A stretch of DNA of 64,000 nucleotides from Rariloculus sp965263005 (GTDB lineage Bacteria; Pseudomonadota; Gammaproteobacteria; Steroidobacterales; Rariloculaceae). The notes beneath the pieces are model-generated. The model was not told the DNA's origin and did not search any database. It saw only the letters and a list, made by a program, of their open reading frames with translations. The translations under genes were made by a program, and so were the position numbers. The stretch lies in NCBI RefSeq assembly GCF_965263005.1, contig NZ_OZ253579.1, forward strand, positions 4,030,001 to 4,094,000, given 5' to 3'. Below are positions 8,166 to 19,608 of this stretch, piece by piece (position 1 is the stretch's first letter; each line of letters starts with the position of its first letter).

Positions 8166-8312
8166 TCCTCGCAGATATGCCCGATATTGCCTGCCAACCG
8201 CGCCTTCAATCGCCGCGTTCTGCCAACACTGAATGCGATGTTGCTTGTGGACTGCATTTCCATGACGACCCTCCGGGAAATGTCCGCTTCGGGCGCGACA
8301 CAGGAGCGACCG

Positions 8313-9830
8313 ATGATGATGATGACACCCTCCGATCCTTTCCTCAGGCTCCGGCGACGCGTGCTCGCCGCAGGCCTCGCAGCAACTCTCGCGGCTTGCG
8401 GAGCAGGTCCCGGGAGCGAGCCCGCGGACGAGACCGTCGACGACGCCGAGGCGTTGAACATGCGGCTCGCCGGCATGCACGACCTGCAGGGGCGCTCGGC
8501 CTATCAACCTGTCGTGCACAGTTACGCCGGCCGCTACATCGCGTTCGTCGGTCATCATGCCGGCGAGGCCCTCAATCCCCTGAGCGGTGTGACCGAGCTC
8601 AATGGAATGTCGATACTCGACGTCACCGACCCGAGCGAGCCTGCGCTGCTCGCCCACGTGCCGCCCTCGGGGCTCGAGGCGAACGGCACGCAGCACCTGC
8701 AGGTCTGTGCCGGCGCCGACTTGCCGAACGGCGATCCGGACGTGACGTACATCGTGCGCACGAATGGCATGGTGAGCTACGAGCTATGGGACGTGACGGA
8801 CCCCGCCGCGCCGGCTTTTCTGTCAACCATCGCCGAAACCGGAGAGTCGTCGCGCCGGGAATCCTCCCGCGGCACGCGGGAGACTCACAAGCTGCAGTGG
8901 GACTGCGCGACGGGTATCGGGTATTTCAATGGCACGCCCGAGGGCTGGCGCGTGACCCGAGTGCTGCAGGCATTCGACTTGAGTGACCCGGCGGCACCTC
9001 GCCATATCCGCGACTTTGGCCTCGTCGGCTGGGAACCGACAGCCTCCGGTCCGATGCCGTCGAACACGATCTCGGGCCTGCACCAGGCATTCGCGCTCGG
9101 CGATCGCCTGTACCTCGGCTACGGCAGCGGCAACGAGGGCACGCTGCAGATACTCGATCTCAACAGGTTCCTCGAGGGCAACCCCGATTCGGACGAGCCA
9201 TTCGCACCGACACCGGACAACCTGCTGTACCCGGAGATCTCACGGCTCGACATGCCGACTTACTGGGGTGTGCATACGGCCAAGCCCGCGCTGAATTTCG
9301 AGGTACCGGGACACGTTGCCGACGGCGCGATCCGCGATTTCCTCATCGCGCCGTCGGAATCCGGTCCCGGCTCCGAGCTCTGCCGCGACGTGTTTGACGT
9401 CGTCTTCATCATCGATATCACGGAGGAGGACAAGCCGTTTCCCGTCGCGACGTTCGAGGTGCCGCCGGAGCCCGGCGGCTTCTGCCGCCGCGGCGGACGG
9501 TTCGGGCCGCATTCGGTGCACGATGCGTTCGACCCACGCTTCGACACGACGCTGATGCTTGTCTCGTATTTCAATGCGGGGGTTCGGGCCGTCGATATCA
9601 GGGACCCGTTCAATCCCGTCGAAGTCGGCTACTTCGTGCCCGGAGCCACCGCGAATACGGCGGAGTTCTGCGCGACCGAAGCGGGGGTTGAAACCTGCAG
9701 GCAGGCGATTCAGACGAACAACATCAACATCGACGACCGCGGTTACGTCTACGCGGTCGACAGGGCGAACACAGGCTTGCACATCATCGAATTGACGGGC
9801 GCGGCACGGGAGATCGTCGGACTCGATTGA
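8313..9830 (+). CDS. LVIVD-repeat lipoprotein
   Basis: The 505-residue protein starts at ATG 8313 with CAGGAG upstream. Its N-terminus is a lipoprotein signal ending LAAC (Cys29). The mature part contains at least five LVIVD-type blades: MSILDVTDPSEPALLAHV, YELWDVTDPAAPAFLSTI, LQAFDLSDPAAPRHIRDF, LQILDLNRF and VRAVDIRDPFNPVEVGYF. These are expected to form a beta-propeller on the periplasmic face of a membrane. The function of such proteins is not established. The longer frame from 8046 crosses the repeat remnant and was not used. Confidence 0.85.
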   Translation: MMMMTPSDPFLRLRRRVLAAGLAATLAACGAGPGSEPADETVDDAEALNMRLAGMHDLQGRSAYQPVVHSYAGRYIAFVGHHAGEALNPLSGVTELNGMSILDVTDPSEPALLAHVPPSGLEANGTQHLQVCAGADLPNGDPDVTYIVRTNGMVSYELWDVTDPAAPAFLSTIAETGESSRRESSRGTRETHKLQWDCATGIGYFNGTPEGWRVTRVLQAFDLSDPAAPRHIRDFGLVGWEPTASGPMPSNTISGLHQAFALGDRLYLGYGSGNEGTLQILDLNRFLEGNPDSDEPFAPTPDNLLYPEISRLDMPTYWGVHTAKPALNFEVPGHVADGAIRDFLIAPSESGPGSELCRDVFDVVFIIDITEEDKPFPVATFEVPPEPGGFCRRGGRFGPHSVHDAFDPRFDTTLMLVSYFNAGVRAVDIRDPFNPVEVGYFVPGATANTAEFCATEAGVETCRQAIQTNNINIDDRGYVYAVDRANTGLHIIELTGAAREIVGLD

Positions 9831-9849
9831 ACGCTGGTGGAGTTGCGGC

Positions 9850-10560
9850 TCACTCCGTGATGAAGTGGTCGAGGTCCCTGTTGTTCTCCGTGCAGATGAA
9901 CTCGAGCAGGTCGTAGTCGGACCGTGTGAACTCGGACGTGACGCTCCACGGCTCGGTGAAGAACACGGGGTCGTCGTAGGTCACCGTGTAGCGGATCGTG
10001 TCGGGTCCGGTCTTCTCGAAGACCTGGACCAAATGCAACTGATCGCTGTGCTGCAGTCCGCTCGTGTAAAGCCAGGAACGATCATTGAGCCCGACGGTGT
10101 CGACGATGAGCCCGTTGCCCTCGTACCGGCCTATCGAGTGCCCCCACCAGGTCTTGTCGACGGGCACGGGATGCTCGCGGCCGTCGGTAAACACGCGGTG
10201 ATACATGTGCAGCATCTCGAACAGAAACGAAACCTGGCTTTCGGCTTGAATGATCTGCACCGGGAACGGCGTATGAAATACGCGCGACGGACCGCTCGGC
10301 TGGCAATACCCGGTCGGATCCTCGCCCATGACACGGGTGTCCCAGGCTTCCCGGCCGACGGCCGTGAATGGCGGAAGGCTCCCGCGCCGCTGTTCGACGT
10401 TCGGAATGTACTCGACATTCCAGACACCGTTGAAGTTCGGCAGCGCTTCCGGAGCCGGATCCACGGGCGGTGGCGCGGCGAGTTGACGCGGTGCCTGGGC
10501 GCTCGCTGCGCCAGCCGCAAGCGACGCCGCCGCGCTCAGCGCGACAGCGAATCGCCGCAC
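9850..10560 (-). CDS. Exported conserved protein that co-occurs with DUF6152
   Basis: The 236-residue product begins at GTG 10560, one base after the stop of the DUF6152 gene, giving the tight spacing TAGCGTG. A signal peptide ends around GAASA. The C-terminal half has GRYEGNGLIVDTVGLNDRSW, HSDQLHLVQVFEK and a DDPVFFTEPW segment. The same architecture forms the C-terminal half of the fused protein at 61639-62823, so the two adjacent genes here probably act together. No catalytic function is known to me. An alternative ATG at 10620 overlaps the upstream gene. Confidence 0.75.
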   Translation of the reverse strand: MRRFAVALSAAASLAAGAASAQAPRQLAAPPPVDPAPEALPNFNGVWNVEYIPNVEQRRGSLPPFTAVGREAWDTRVMGEDPTGYCQPSGPSRVFHTPFPVQIIQAESQVSFLFEMLHMYHRVFTDGREHPVPVDKTWWGHSIGRYEGNGLIVDTVGLNDRSWLYTSGLQHSDQLHLVQVFEKTGPDTIRYTVTYDDPVFFTEPWSVTSEFTRSDYDLLEFICTENNRDLDHFITE

Positions 10561-10561
10561 G

Positions 10562-10957
10562 CTACCGCCCGTCACGGGAGAACACCCTGCGCCCGTCGGG
10601 CAGCGTGACTGTCCGGGCATTCATGACGTTGTCGCAGCAAAATGCGCGCGCCCCGTCGACCGAAACGCGATCGCCGACCTTGAGGTCGTCGGCCTTCCAG
10701 CCGCGCCGCAGCAAGGTATTCGGATTCGTGGTCTCGGCCTCCCAATGCACGACGTTGCCGTCTTCGTCGGTCGCGTCGACATAGAACCACACATGCGGAT
10801 TCTGCCACTCCACCCTCGTGACCACGCCTTCGATCGAGACCGGATCATCGATGTTGAACTGACCGGAAAACGAGTGGTGCGCGGCGACCGACATCGCTGC
10901 GAGCAAGGCGGAGGCTGCTGCCGCATTTCGAACGAGAGCAAGGCACGGGACACTCAT
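10562..10957 (-). CDS. DUF6152 family exported protein
   Basis: The 131-residue product has a signal peptide followed by AHHSFSGQFN, then VVTRVEWQNPHVWFYVD and LKVGDRVSVDG, the hallmarks of DUF6152. The fold is probably an OB-like beta barrel; the conserved His pair directly after signal cleavage suggests metal binding, which is inference. The next gene starts one base after this stop. Four other DUF6152 proteins are in the window (21340, 24967, 61639, 63758). Confidence 0.85.
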   Translation of the reverse strand: MSVPCLALVRNAAAASALLAAMSVAAHHSFSGQFNIDDPVSIEGVVTRVEWQNPHVWFYVDATDEDGNVVHWEAETTNPNTLLRRGWKADDLKVGDRVSVDGARAFCCDNVMNARTVTLPDGRRVFSRDGR

Positions 10958-11064
10958 TGCTGTTCACTCCATCTTCGCGCGAGCCGGTTGCCCGAGTCAT
11001 CCGCTGCCAATCATAGCGCGCGTTTCGATGCGCGAATAGCCGACCTCCAACGCCGTATCGGCCC

Positions 11065-11187
11065 TGACGGCGCTTGGGCAACAATCGTGTCGAGCACCGC
11101 GTTGACGGCACTTGCGCAGCCATCCTGTCGAGCATCACCATGACGGCGCTTGGGCAGCGATGCTGTCGAGTACGGTGTTGACCCCGC

Positions 11188-11216
<29 letters not shown>
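11065..11216. repeat. Four tandem 38-bp units derived from the 3' end of icd
   Basis: Diverged 38-bp units occupy 11065-11102, 11103-11140, 11141-11178 and 11179-11216, each beginning TGAC(G/C)(G/C)C and containing a TCGAG core. The last unit contains the final codons and stop of icd (stop 11188-11190). The other three lie downstream of the gene on its coding strand. They look like duplicated, decayed gene ends. Confidence 0.8.
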
Positions 11217-13416
<2,200 letters not shown>

Positions 13417-13466
13417 TGTGTATCCCTACGCTGATTGTCCCTGGAGTTTGATGGCCGGGAACCCGG

Positions 13467-15098
13467 CTAGCGCCACTCGTCCACCGTCACGGTCGTCCGG
13501 CGCGGCCCGCCGCCGAGCATCTTCCACATCGCGCCCGTTTCGCCGCCGACCACGACGACGTGGACATCCTCGGGCCGATACATGCGAATCTCTTCGTCAG
13601 GCTCGGCCGCGAGCATCGTCGCGTAAGGTTCGATGCCCGCGATCGCGCGCGGGTGCAGCAGCGTCTGCACCCATTGATTGTCCCAGAACTCCTTCGCCGG
13701 CAGCCGCGCGTGCTCGACGCACCAGTCGATGAGTTTCTGCTTCGTGTCGAATCCGAGCCTGACGAAGTCTCTGGCTACGATCGGATCGAGCACGATGATC
13801 GGTCCGGTATACGGGTCGCAGGCTTGCAGCGAGCGCGTGAATTTCCGTTCCCAGGTTTCGCGCGGTCCGCCGCCGAACACGGTATACCAGCCGCCGAGAA
13901 ACAGGCTCACGGTGCTCGCATCGGGCGCATGGCCGTGCTGAACGTGAAACGGTTCCCACGGGCTTGCGGCCTCGTTCTCGGCGAACGTCGCGTTATAGCT
14001 CAGGAAATTGCCCTGCGACCCCATGTACGACTCGTGCGGCACCGAGCCGCCCTGCAGATTCTGCGACAGGAGGCCATACGCGCGGCCGATCGCTGCGTTG
14101 GCGTGGTTGTAAGGCCCCATTGCGCCGACGCCGTAATTCATGCCGATCTCGTCGCGGATCGGACCGTTGACGAGCGCAACGGTCGCTTGCGACGTCGTCG
14201 AACTCGAGCGGCCGGACAAGCCGCTCGCGGCCATCGCGAGTATCACGGGAAGGTACTCGGGCCGGGCGCCGGCCATGACGGCATTGACCGCGACCTTCTC
14301 GACGGTGAATTCCCAAAGCTCACGATACACGGTCGGCCGCAAGCGACCGACCGTCTCGTCGGAGGCGTGACTCGTGCCTGCGAGCATCGCCGCAACGCGT
14401 TCCTCCGTCGGCAGCACGATCGGCTGATAGTCGGTCCAGCCATTGCCGGCGAACAGGCGTTGCAAGCGGTCTTCGGTATCCGGCTCGAGCAGGCGTGGCG
14501 TGGATCGCTCGAAGGAGAGTCCGGTCAGGTCCTTCTCGTCGAGCGGATTCGTCAACCCATCGATGAGTTCCTGCGCAAACGGCCGCTTGCTCACCGGGTC
14601 CTCGCCTTCGACATAAGCGCGAAGCTCGGCCGCGGACTTGCCGACGACCGGCTGCGGCACGAAGGCCTGACGCGTCGTCGGCATGCCGTTCGCGCGCGCA
14701 ACCGATTGCGCGAGCCGCGCGAAAACGTGCGTATGCACAGCGACGGTCGGAACACCACCCTGCTCCAGTGCCATCGCGAGCCCGACGACCGTCGGGCTGC
14801 AGGTGCTTCAAAGCCCGACGCCGAGGATCGCAGCGTCGCCGTCGGCCTCGATGCAGGCGCGCATATCGGGATCGTCGACCCAGCTCTCGCGTGGCTTGAT
14901 AAGCCTCAAATCGGCCGACTCGAAGCGCTCGCCGATCCAGTCCCTGAGTTGCGCGACAAACACGTCAGAATTGTCGAACAGGCAGTCGACGAGATAGACG
15001 ACCTTGCCGTGCAGGCTTTCCAGGCGCGGCGCGAGACGCTTGCCCGTAACCTTCGGCGGGTAACCGCGCGGGTCGTGAACAGCGAGCTTCCGGTTCAT
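13467..15098 (-). CDS. UGSC-type selenoprotein (in-frame TGA read as selenocysteine)
   Basis: Two adjacent frames in the same phase, 15098-14808 and 14807-13467, are separated only by TGA at 14810-14808. Reading it as Sec gives one 543-residue protein with Sec97 in GVGLUSTCSP, matching the position of the U-G-S-C motif in UGSC (seleno)proteins and followed by LAMALEQGGVPTVAVHTHVF. A bSECIS-like hairpin lies just 3' of the TGA (14779-14798). Neither half has its own start with a good ribosome site at the break. The remaining region contains VNAVMAGARPEYLPVILAM and NGPIRDEIGMN segments. The reaction is unknown; the Sec-x-x-Cys pair suggests thiol/selenol redox chemistry. The motif here is U-S-T-C rather than U-G-S-C. 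Confidence 0.85.
14779..14798 (-). promoter_or_regulatory. Bacterial SECIS element
   Basis: On the coding (minus) strand, 9 nt after the TGA, AGCCCGAC (14798-14791) pairs perfectly with GTCGGGCT (14786-14779) around loop GGTC (14790-14787). An 8-bp stem and a short apical loop starting with G, 17 nt after the UGA, fit the bacterial SECIS pattern bound by SelB. The stem is also coding sequence. Confidence 0.8.
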
Positions 15099-15311
15099 AT
15101 TGCTCTTTCCCTTCGATCGCGTGCCATGCGATCGGATTCTCGCAGACGGAAGGATATCGAAAAAAGGCGCCTGACCGCGAGCGGCGTGTGCGAACTCCCG
15201 AGCGTGATAATGTTACGCGCCGATTGGAACCCATGATTCGGCAACGCGGCACGAAAGGCGGTCGCTTCGCCGTCGCAACGATAGAGCACGGCCAGCCTGG
15301 ATGGAAGGAAT

Positions 15312-16295
15312 ATGCAAGGAAAAATAGCGTTCGAAGAACACTTCGCGGTCGAGGAAACTCTCGAGCAAACACGCGGTTTCGCCGGCGACTCGGGCCACTG
15401 GGACGACTTCACGCGACAGATCCTGGACCTTGAGGAGGAACGTCTCGAGCAAATGGACGAGACAGGCATCGAGCTTGCGATCCTGTCGCTCAACGCACCC
15501 GGCGTGCAGAGGATCCTGGATCCGGACGAAGCCATGGCGGTCGCGAGGAAGGCCAACGACCGCATGGCCGAGGCCGTAAGCAAGCACCCGGCCCGCTACG
15601 CAGCGCTCGCGGCACTGCCCATGCACGATCCCGTCTCCGCATCCTGGGAGCTTGGCCGCTGCGTCAGGGAACTCGGCTTCAAGGGCTGCATGGTCAACGG
15701 ATTTCAACAGGTCGGAGATGCCGAGAACGTCAGGTACTACGATCTGCCGGAGTACGACAGCTTCTGGGCCGCCGTATCGGAGCTCGACGTACCGTTCTAT
15801 CTGCACCCTCGCATGCAGATTCCCTCGCGGGCGCAAAACTATGAGGGTCACCCCTGGCTGATGAGCGCGCCGTGGGGGTTTGCCGTGGAAACCTCGATCC
15901 ACGCCCTTCGCCTGTGCGGCTCAGGCATGTTCGACGACTATCCGAATCTGCGCATCTGTCTCGGCCATCTCGGCGAGAACATCCCGTTCGGGTTATGGCG
16001 GATCGACGCCCGCATGCGCTTCTCGCGCCGCGGGTACCGCGGCAACAAGCCGCTCGGGGCCTACTTCCGTGAGCACTTTCACCTGACAACGAGCGGTAAC
16101 TTCAACAACGCGGCTTTCCGGTGCACGCTCGAAATGATCGATCACGACAAGGTCTACTTCAGCGCCGACTATCCGTTCGAAAAGATGGAAGATGCCGCAG
16201 ACTGGTACGACTCGACCGACGTCATCTCCGAAGACCAGCGGCGCAAGTTCGGCCGCTCGAACGCAATCACGCTGTTCGATCTCGACCTCAAGTAG
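15312..16295 (+). CDS. Amidohydrolase-2 family decarboxylase, gamma-resorcylate decarboxylase-like
   Basis: The 327-residue protein belongs to the amidohydrolase superfamily branch that non-oxidatively decarboxylates hydroxybenzoates such as 2,6-dihydroxybenzoate. Metal-binding residues are EEHF at 8-11, His in FYLHPR, His in CLGHLGE and Asp in FSADYPFE. Family segments include LSLNAPGVQ, AALPMHDP, GCMVNGFQQ and YYDLPEYDSFW. There is no signal peptide, so it is cytoplasmic. Substrate is inferred from similarity only; a related cinnamate- or salicylate-type substrate is possible. Divergent from the selenoprotein gene. Confidence 0.85.
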   Translation: MQGKIAFEEHFAVEETLEQTRGFAGDSGHWDDFTRQILDLEEERLEQMDETGIELAILSLNAPGVQRILDPDEAMAVARKANDRMAEAVSKHPARYAALAALPMHDPVSASWELGRCVRELGFKGCMVNGFQQVGDAENVRYYDLPEYDSFWAAVSELDVPFYLHPRMQIPSRAQNYEGHPWLMSAPWGFAVETSIHALRLCGSGMFDDYPNLRICLGHLGENIPFGLWRIDARMRFSRRGYRGNKPLGAYFREHFHLTTSGNFNNAAFRCTLEMIDHDKVYFSADYPFEKMEDAADWYDSTDVISEDQRRKFGRSNAITLFDLDLK

Positions 16296-16305
16296 CCGGC
16301 TCGCC

Positions 16306-17676
16306 CTATTCGACGGCGAACGCCGTGCCGAGATCGGCCGTTAGCGACGGCAATTGAGCGCGCAGTTCGTCGACGCCTGCATCCGTCACGCTACTGCCCC
16401 ACAGATAGAGCGTTTTGAGTTCGCTGAGCCCGGCGAGCGCCGCGACGCCAGCGTCGCCAACCGCGGGATTACCCGTCAGATTCAGCGATTCGAGCTTGCC
16501 GAGCGAGGCCAGCAGGCCCAGTCCCTCGTCGCTGACGTTATTTTCGGCCAACGATAGATGCGTGAGGTTCTCAATCTCCGAGATTGCCGCCAGGTGCTCG
16601 TCGCCGACACCGGCACGGCGCAGATTGAGCTCGGCAATCTGCTCGCGGGCCTCGGCCAGTGCCTCGAGATGCGCCGCGCCGATGAGCGCCGTCGGCGAAT
16701 GCGCCAGACTGACGGTCAGCGACGGATCGCCCTGCGAGCGTTGGCGCGCCTGAAACCCGGCCGCGAACAGCGCGGCGAGCGCATCCGCATCGGCGGCGAC
16801 GGGCTCGCTCGAGGCCGTCACTGCCTCGTCGCCGAGTCGCAACACGGCCGCGAGCTGCGATTCGACCGCCGACACGTCGAGCGACGCAAGCGTCGTACCG
16901 GTTGGGGCGCCGGCATCGATCCACCAACGGATGACTTCGATCTGGGTCTCTGTCAACGGTGTTCTGCCCTCGGCCGGCATGAAGCTCTCGTGGTCGGAAG
17001 CGAGCGTCGTGCGGTAGTAGATCTCGCTCTGCCCGGCGTTGCCCGGAACGATCGCGGGACCGGTTTCGCCGCCCGCGAGCAGCGCGTCGTACGTCGACAT
17101 ATTGAGCCCGCCGCGTTGCCGGTCGTCGCCATGACAGCCAGAGCAACGCTGCCTGAGCACGGGACGCACGACATCGAGAAATGGATCGGCCATGGCGAGG
17201 CTGGTGACGGGCGGCCGCCGCGGCTCGAGGCCCGCGAGCGCACGCAGCGGCCCCGGCGCGTATTCGGCGAGGTAGCTCGAGCCGTGGGTCAGGTTCCCAC
17301 CGTAATGCCCGGCCAGGGCAACGAGCACGACGAGCGCGGCGCCGATCCCGTGCCTTGTCATCTCATGGACCGTCCTGCCACCCGCGTGCAGCCACCAGCC
17401 CAGCGTCGCCACGGCCGCGACGCTCGTGCCAAAGATCATGTGCAGGGTCGCGGACAGCCCCTCGAAGCCCCCTTCGAGGTAGTGCAGATAGCCGAGCGCC
17501 GCGGTCACGATCGCGGTCACCGCCGAAACCGCCCACAGAAACGACACGACGGGCTCGAACGGCCGGAAACGCGCTCGCCGCGAAAGAAGTTCGACGGCAA
17601 TCGTCAACAAGACGATGCCGATCGGCAGGTGCAGGGCCAGTACGTGGAACCGGCCGATGAAGAAGATGAATTCCAC
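16306..17676 (-). CDS. Membrane-anchored c-type cytochrome with leucine-rich repeats
   Basis: The 456-residue protein has three parts. Residues 1-130 hold four or so membrane segments of the DUF2231-like type. A planctomycete-type cytochrome c domain follows, with heme motif CSGCH at 178-182 and a Met-containing FMPAEGRTPLTETQ segment. Residues 330-450 contain leucine-rich repeats (LTHLSLAENNVSDEGLGLL and similar). Such proteins are known mainly from Planctomycetes and some proteobacteria and are of unknown function. The heme and repeats should face the periplasm. Convergent with the decarboxylase gene. Confidence 0.85.
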   Translation of the reverse strand: MEFIFFIGRFHVLALHLPIGIVLLTIAVELLSRRARFRPFEPVVSFLWAVSAVTAIVTAALGYLHYLEGGFEGLSATLHMIFGTSVAAVATLGWWLHAGGRTVHEMTRHGIGAALVVLVALAGHYGGNLTHGSSYLAEYAPGPLRALAGLEPRRPPVTSLAMADPFLDVVRPVLRQRCSGCHGDDRQRGGLNMSTYDALLAGGETGPAIVPGNAGQSEIYYRTTLASDHESFMPAEGRTPLTETQIEVIRWWIDAGAPTGTTLASLDVSAVESQLAAVLRLGDEAVTASSEPVAADADALAALFAAGFQARQRSQGDPSLTVSLAHSPTALIGAAHLEALAEAREQIAELNLRRAGVGDEHLAAISEIENLTHLSLAENNVSDEGLGLLASLGKLESLNLTGNPAVGDAGVAALAGLSELKTLYLWGSSVTDAGVDELRAQLPSLTADLGTAFAVE

Positions 17677-17746
17677 GGAACTCCCCGTTCAGGCCAGAAT
17701 GGCGTGCACTACCTGACCGTGCACAGCGAAGGGCCGCAAGAAGCCG

Positions 17747-18259
17747 TCAAGCAACGGAGCGGGCAACGATGGCTTCCTTCAGTCCCTGGATCAGGCCCTC
17801 AACCCCCGACATGCGCGCATTGAGTGTGTGTTGCCCGTCGCGCAACAGATCCAGCTTTGCTTCAACTGTCTCAAAGCGGGCTTCGAATTTCTGCTCCAAT
17901 TCAACACTACGGCCGTCGACTTTCTGCTCAAATGCAACGAGACGGCGGTCGACTTTCTGCTCAAACGCAATGAGACGGCCGTCGAATCTCTGCTCCAAAT
18001 CAACCAGACAGCTATCAAACTTCTGCTCCAGTGCAACGAGACAGCTATCGAACTTCTGCTCCAATGCAACGAGACGGCCATCGAACGTCTGCTCCAATGC
18101 AACGAGACGACCATCGAACTCCTGCTTCAATTCCATGAGACGGGCATCGAACCTGTCCTCCATGCGGTGCAATTCCGCTCGCTGCGCCCGGAACATGCCG
18201 CTGACAGCCGCCAGAATGGCGACGGTCATGCCGAGCATGGTCAGGATTTCCGCAGACAT
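17747..18259 (-). CDS. Membrane-anchored coiled-coil protein with 11-residue repeats
   Basis: The 170-residue product has one membrane segment near residues 6-24, then about nine near-perfect 11-residue units of the type FDGRLVALEQK (residues about 37-130), then an amphipathic end. An 11-residue (hendecad) period predicts a right-handed or straight coiled coil. The start ATG 18259 is preceded by AAGGAGGTG. I do not recognise a family with known function. The DNA repeats (33 bp) could expand or contract without frameshift. Confidence 0.75.
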   Translation of the reverse strand: MSAEILTMLGMTVAILAAVSGMFRAQRAELHRMEDRFDARLMELKQEFDGRLVALEQTFDGRLVALEQKFDSCLVALEQKFDSCLVDLEQRFDGRLIAFEQKVDRRLVAFEQKVDGRSVELEQKFEARFETVEAKLDLLRDGQHTLNARMSGVEGLIQGLKEAIVARSVA

Positions 18260-18570
18260 GGCACCTCCTTAAGCCATCACCTTAAGTATAGCCGCTGCCA
18301 AAAGCGTTAAGAAGGACACGCAGGCATGCATAAATGGGCATTCGGACACGATTTGGCACGCACCAGGCTCGGTGCTGGAGCGAGATCCTTGTAGACGATT
18401 TCCACTTGCCGGGGCACCCCGCCCGCAACGGGACTTCCGGCGTCCGCGGTGCCCGCTAGCAGCACGAATCGGATGACAGCGCCGCTTCCGTGGCGGGTGG
18501 ACAGCGAATGCATGGGCTCGCCACGGCCGCCGTTGTGGTGCTGCGCACCGGGCCGAAGTACAGTTACGGC

Positions 18571-19410
18571 GTGAAAGCGGAATCTATCACCCGCCGCCGC
18601 GGCGGCACGAGCCGGGCTCGAGCCGCGCCCGTCGTCGCGGTCGTGTCGCTCGCCGTCGTCGCTGGTCTGATCGCGAGCACCGTGTACGGTCAGTTCGGCG
18701 GACGCGGCGGCAGGTTCCGGCAGGCGCAGCCGAATCCCGTCGGTCTGCCCGAGGCCGAGTTTCATATGGCCAGGCTCGCCTACAATACGCGGGGCTGCGC
18801 GGGCTCGCGCGGCTTCTGCAATACCTGGTGGGCCATCGACTACCCCTACGCGGAGATCCACTTTCTGCCGGCTGTGACTCGCATGACCCGCATCGAGACG
18901 TCCCAGGACAGCGCCCACGTGCAGGCATTCGACGACAGCATCTTCGATTATCCGTGGCTGTTCGTGCAGCAGATCGGTCAAGGCAACTGGAATCCATCGA
19001 TAGAGGAAACCGAAAGGCTGCGCGAATACCTGCTGCGCGGCGGCTTTCTTGTCGTCGACGATTTCCACGGCGAATACGATTGGAGCGTGCTGCAAGCCGT
19101 CATGGCGAACGTGCTGCCGGGCCGGGCGATCGTCGATATTCCCGACAACGACATGCTGCTGCGCATTCTGTTCGAACTCGACGAGCGCACCCAGATTCCC
19201 GGCGAGCGCCACCTTGGCTGGCGCATGGAAGGACCGCCGCACTGGCGCGGCATCTACGACGATCGCGGCCGCCTCATGGTCGCGATCAATCACAACATCG
19301 ACATGGGCGATGCCTGGGAACATGCCGACGATGCGCACTACCCGGCGCCGATGACCGCGACGGCCTATCGCTTCGGTATCAATTACGTCATCTACGCGAT
19401 GACCCATTGA
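18571..19410 (+). CDS. DUF4159 domain protein, exported or membrane-anchored
   Basis: The C-terminal 220 residues match DUF4159: FHMARLAYNTRG, YPWLFVQQIGQGNW, LREYLLRGGFLVVDDFHG and LMVAINHNIDMGDAWE. A hydrophobic segment (VVAVVSLAVVAGLIAS) near the N-terminus should export or anchor it. The fold resembles glutamine-amidotransferase-like proteins; function is unknown. Start uncertain: GTG 18571 was chosen because it is the closest upstream of the signal region; in-frame alternatives are ATG 18508 and GTG 18490. Confidence 0.75.
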   Translation: MKAESITRRRGGTSRARAAPVVAVVSLAVVAGLIASTVYGQFGGRGGRFRQAQPNPVGLPEAEFHMARLAYNTRGCAGSRGFCNTWWAIDYPYAEIHFLPAVTRMTRIETSQDSAHVQAFDDSIFDYPWLFVQQIGQGNWNPSIEETERLREYLLRGGFLVVDDFHGEYDWSVLQAVMANVLPGRAIVDIPDNDMLLRILFELDERTQIPGERHLGWRMEGPPHWRGIYDDRGRLMVAINHNIDMGDAWEHADDAHYPAPMTATAYRFGINYVIYAMTH

Positions 19411-19608
19411 CCCGGCGCACGGGCTGTCCGATTGGCGGCCTCGACACCGCGCGCTTCGAGACAAGCCCACGGCTCATGGGATTCGTCTGACGGGTGCTTC
19501 GTGCATCCGCACCGATGTTCACGCCGGGGGAAAAACCGGTATAGTTTGCGATCGGCGGATTACGATTGGCCGCAGATGCCAGGGCTGCAAACATCTGGAG
19601 AAAGAAAC

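Noticed and set aside
14808..15098. Separate 96-residue gene followed by a second gene at 14774
   Set aside because: The frames are in the same phase, only TGA divides them, family similarity crosses it, and a SECIS hairpin is present.
17900..18130. CRISPR-like direct repeats
   Set aside because: The 33-bp units are contiguous, without spacers, and encode a regular coiled coil in frame.
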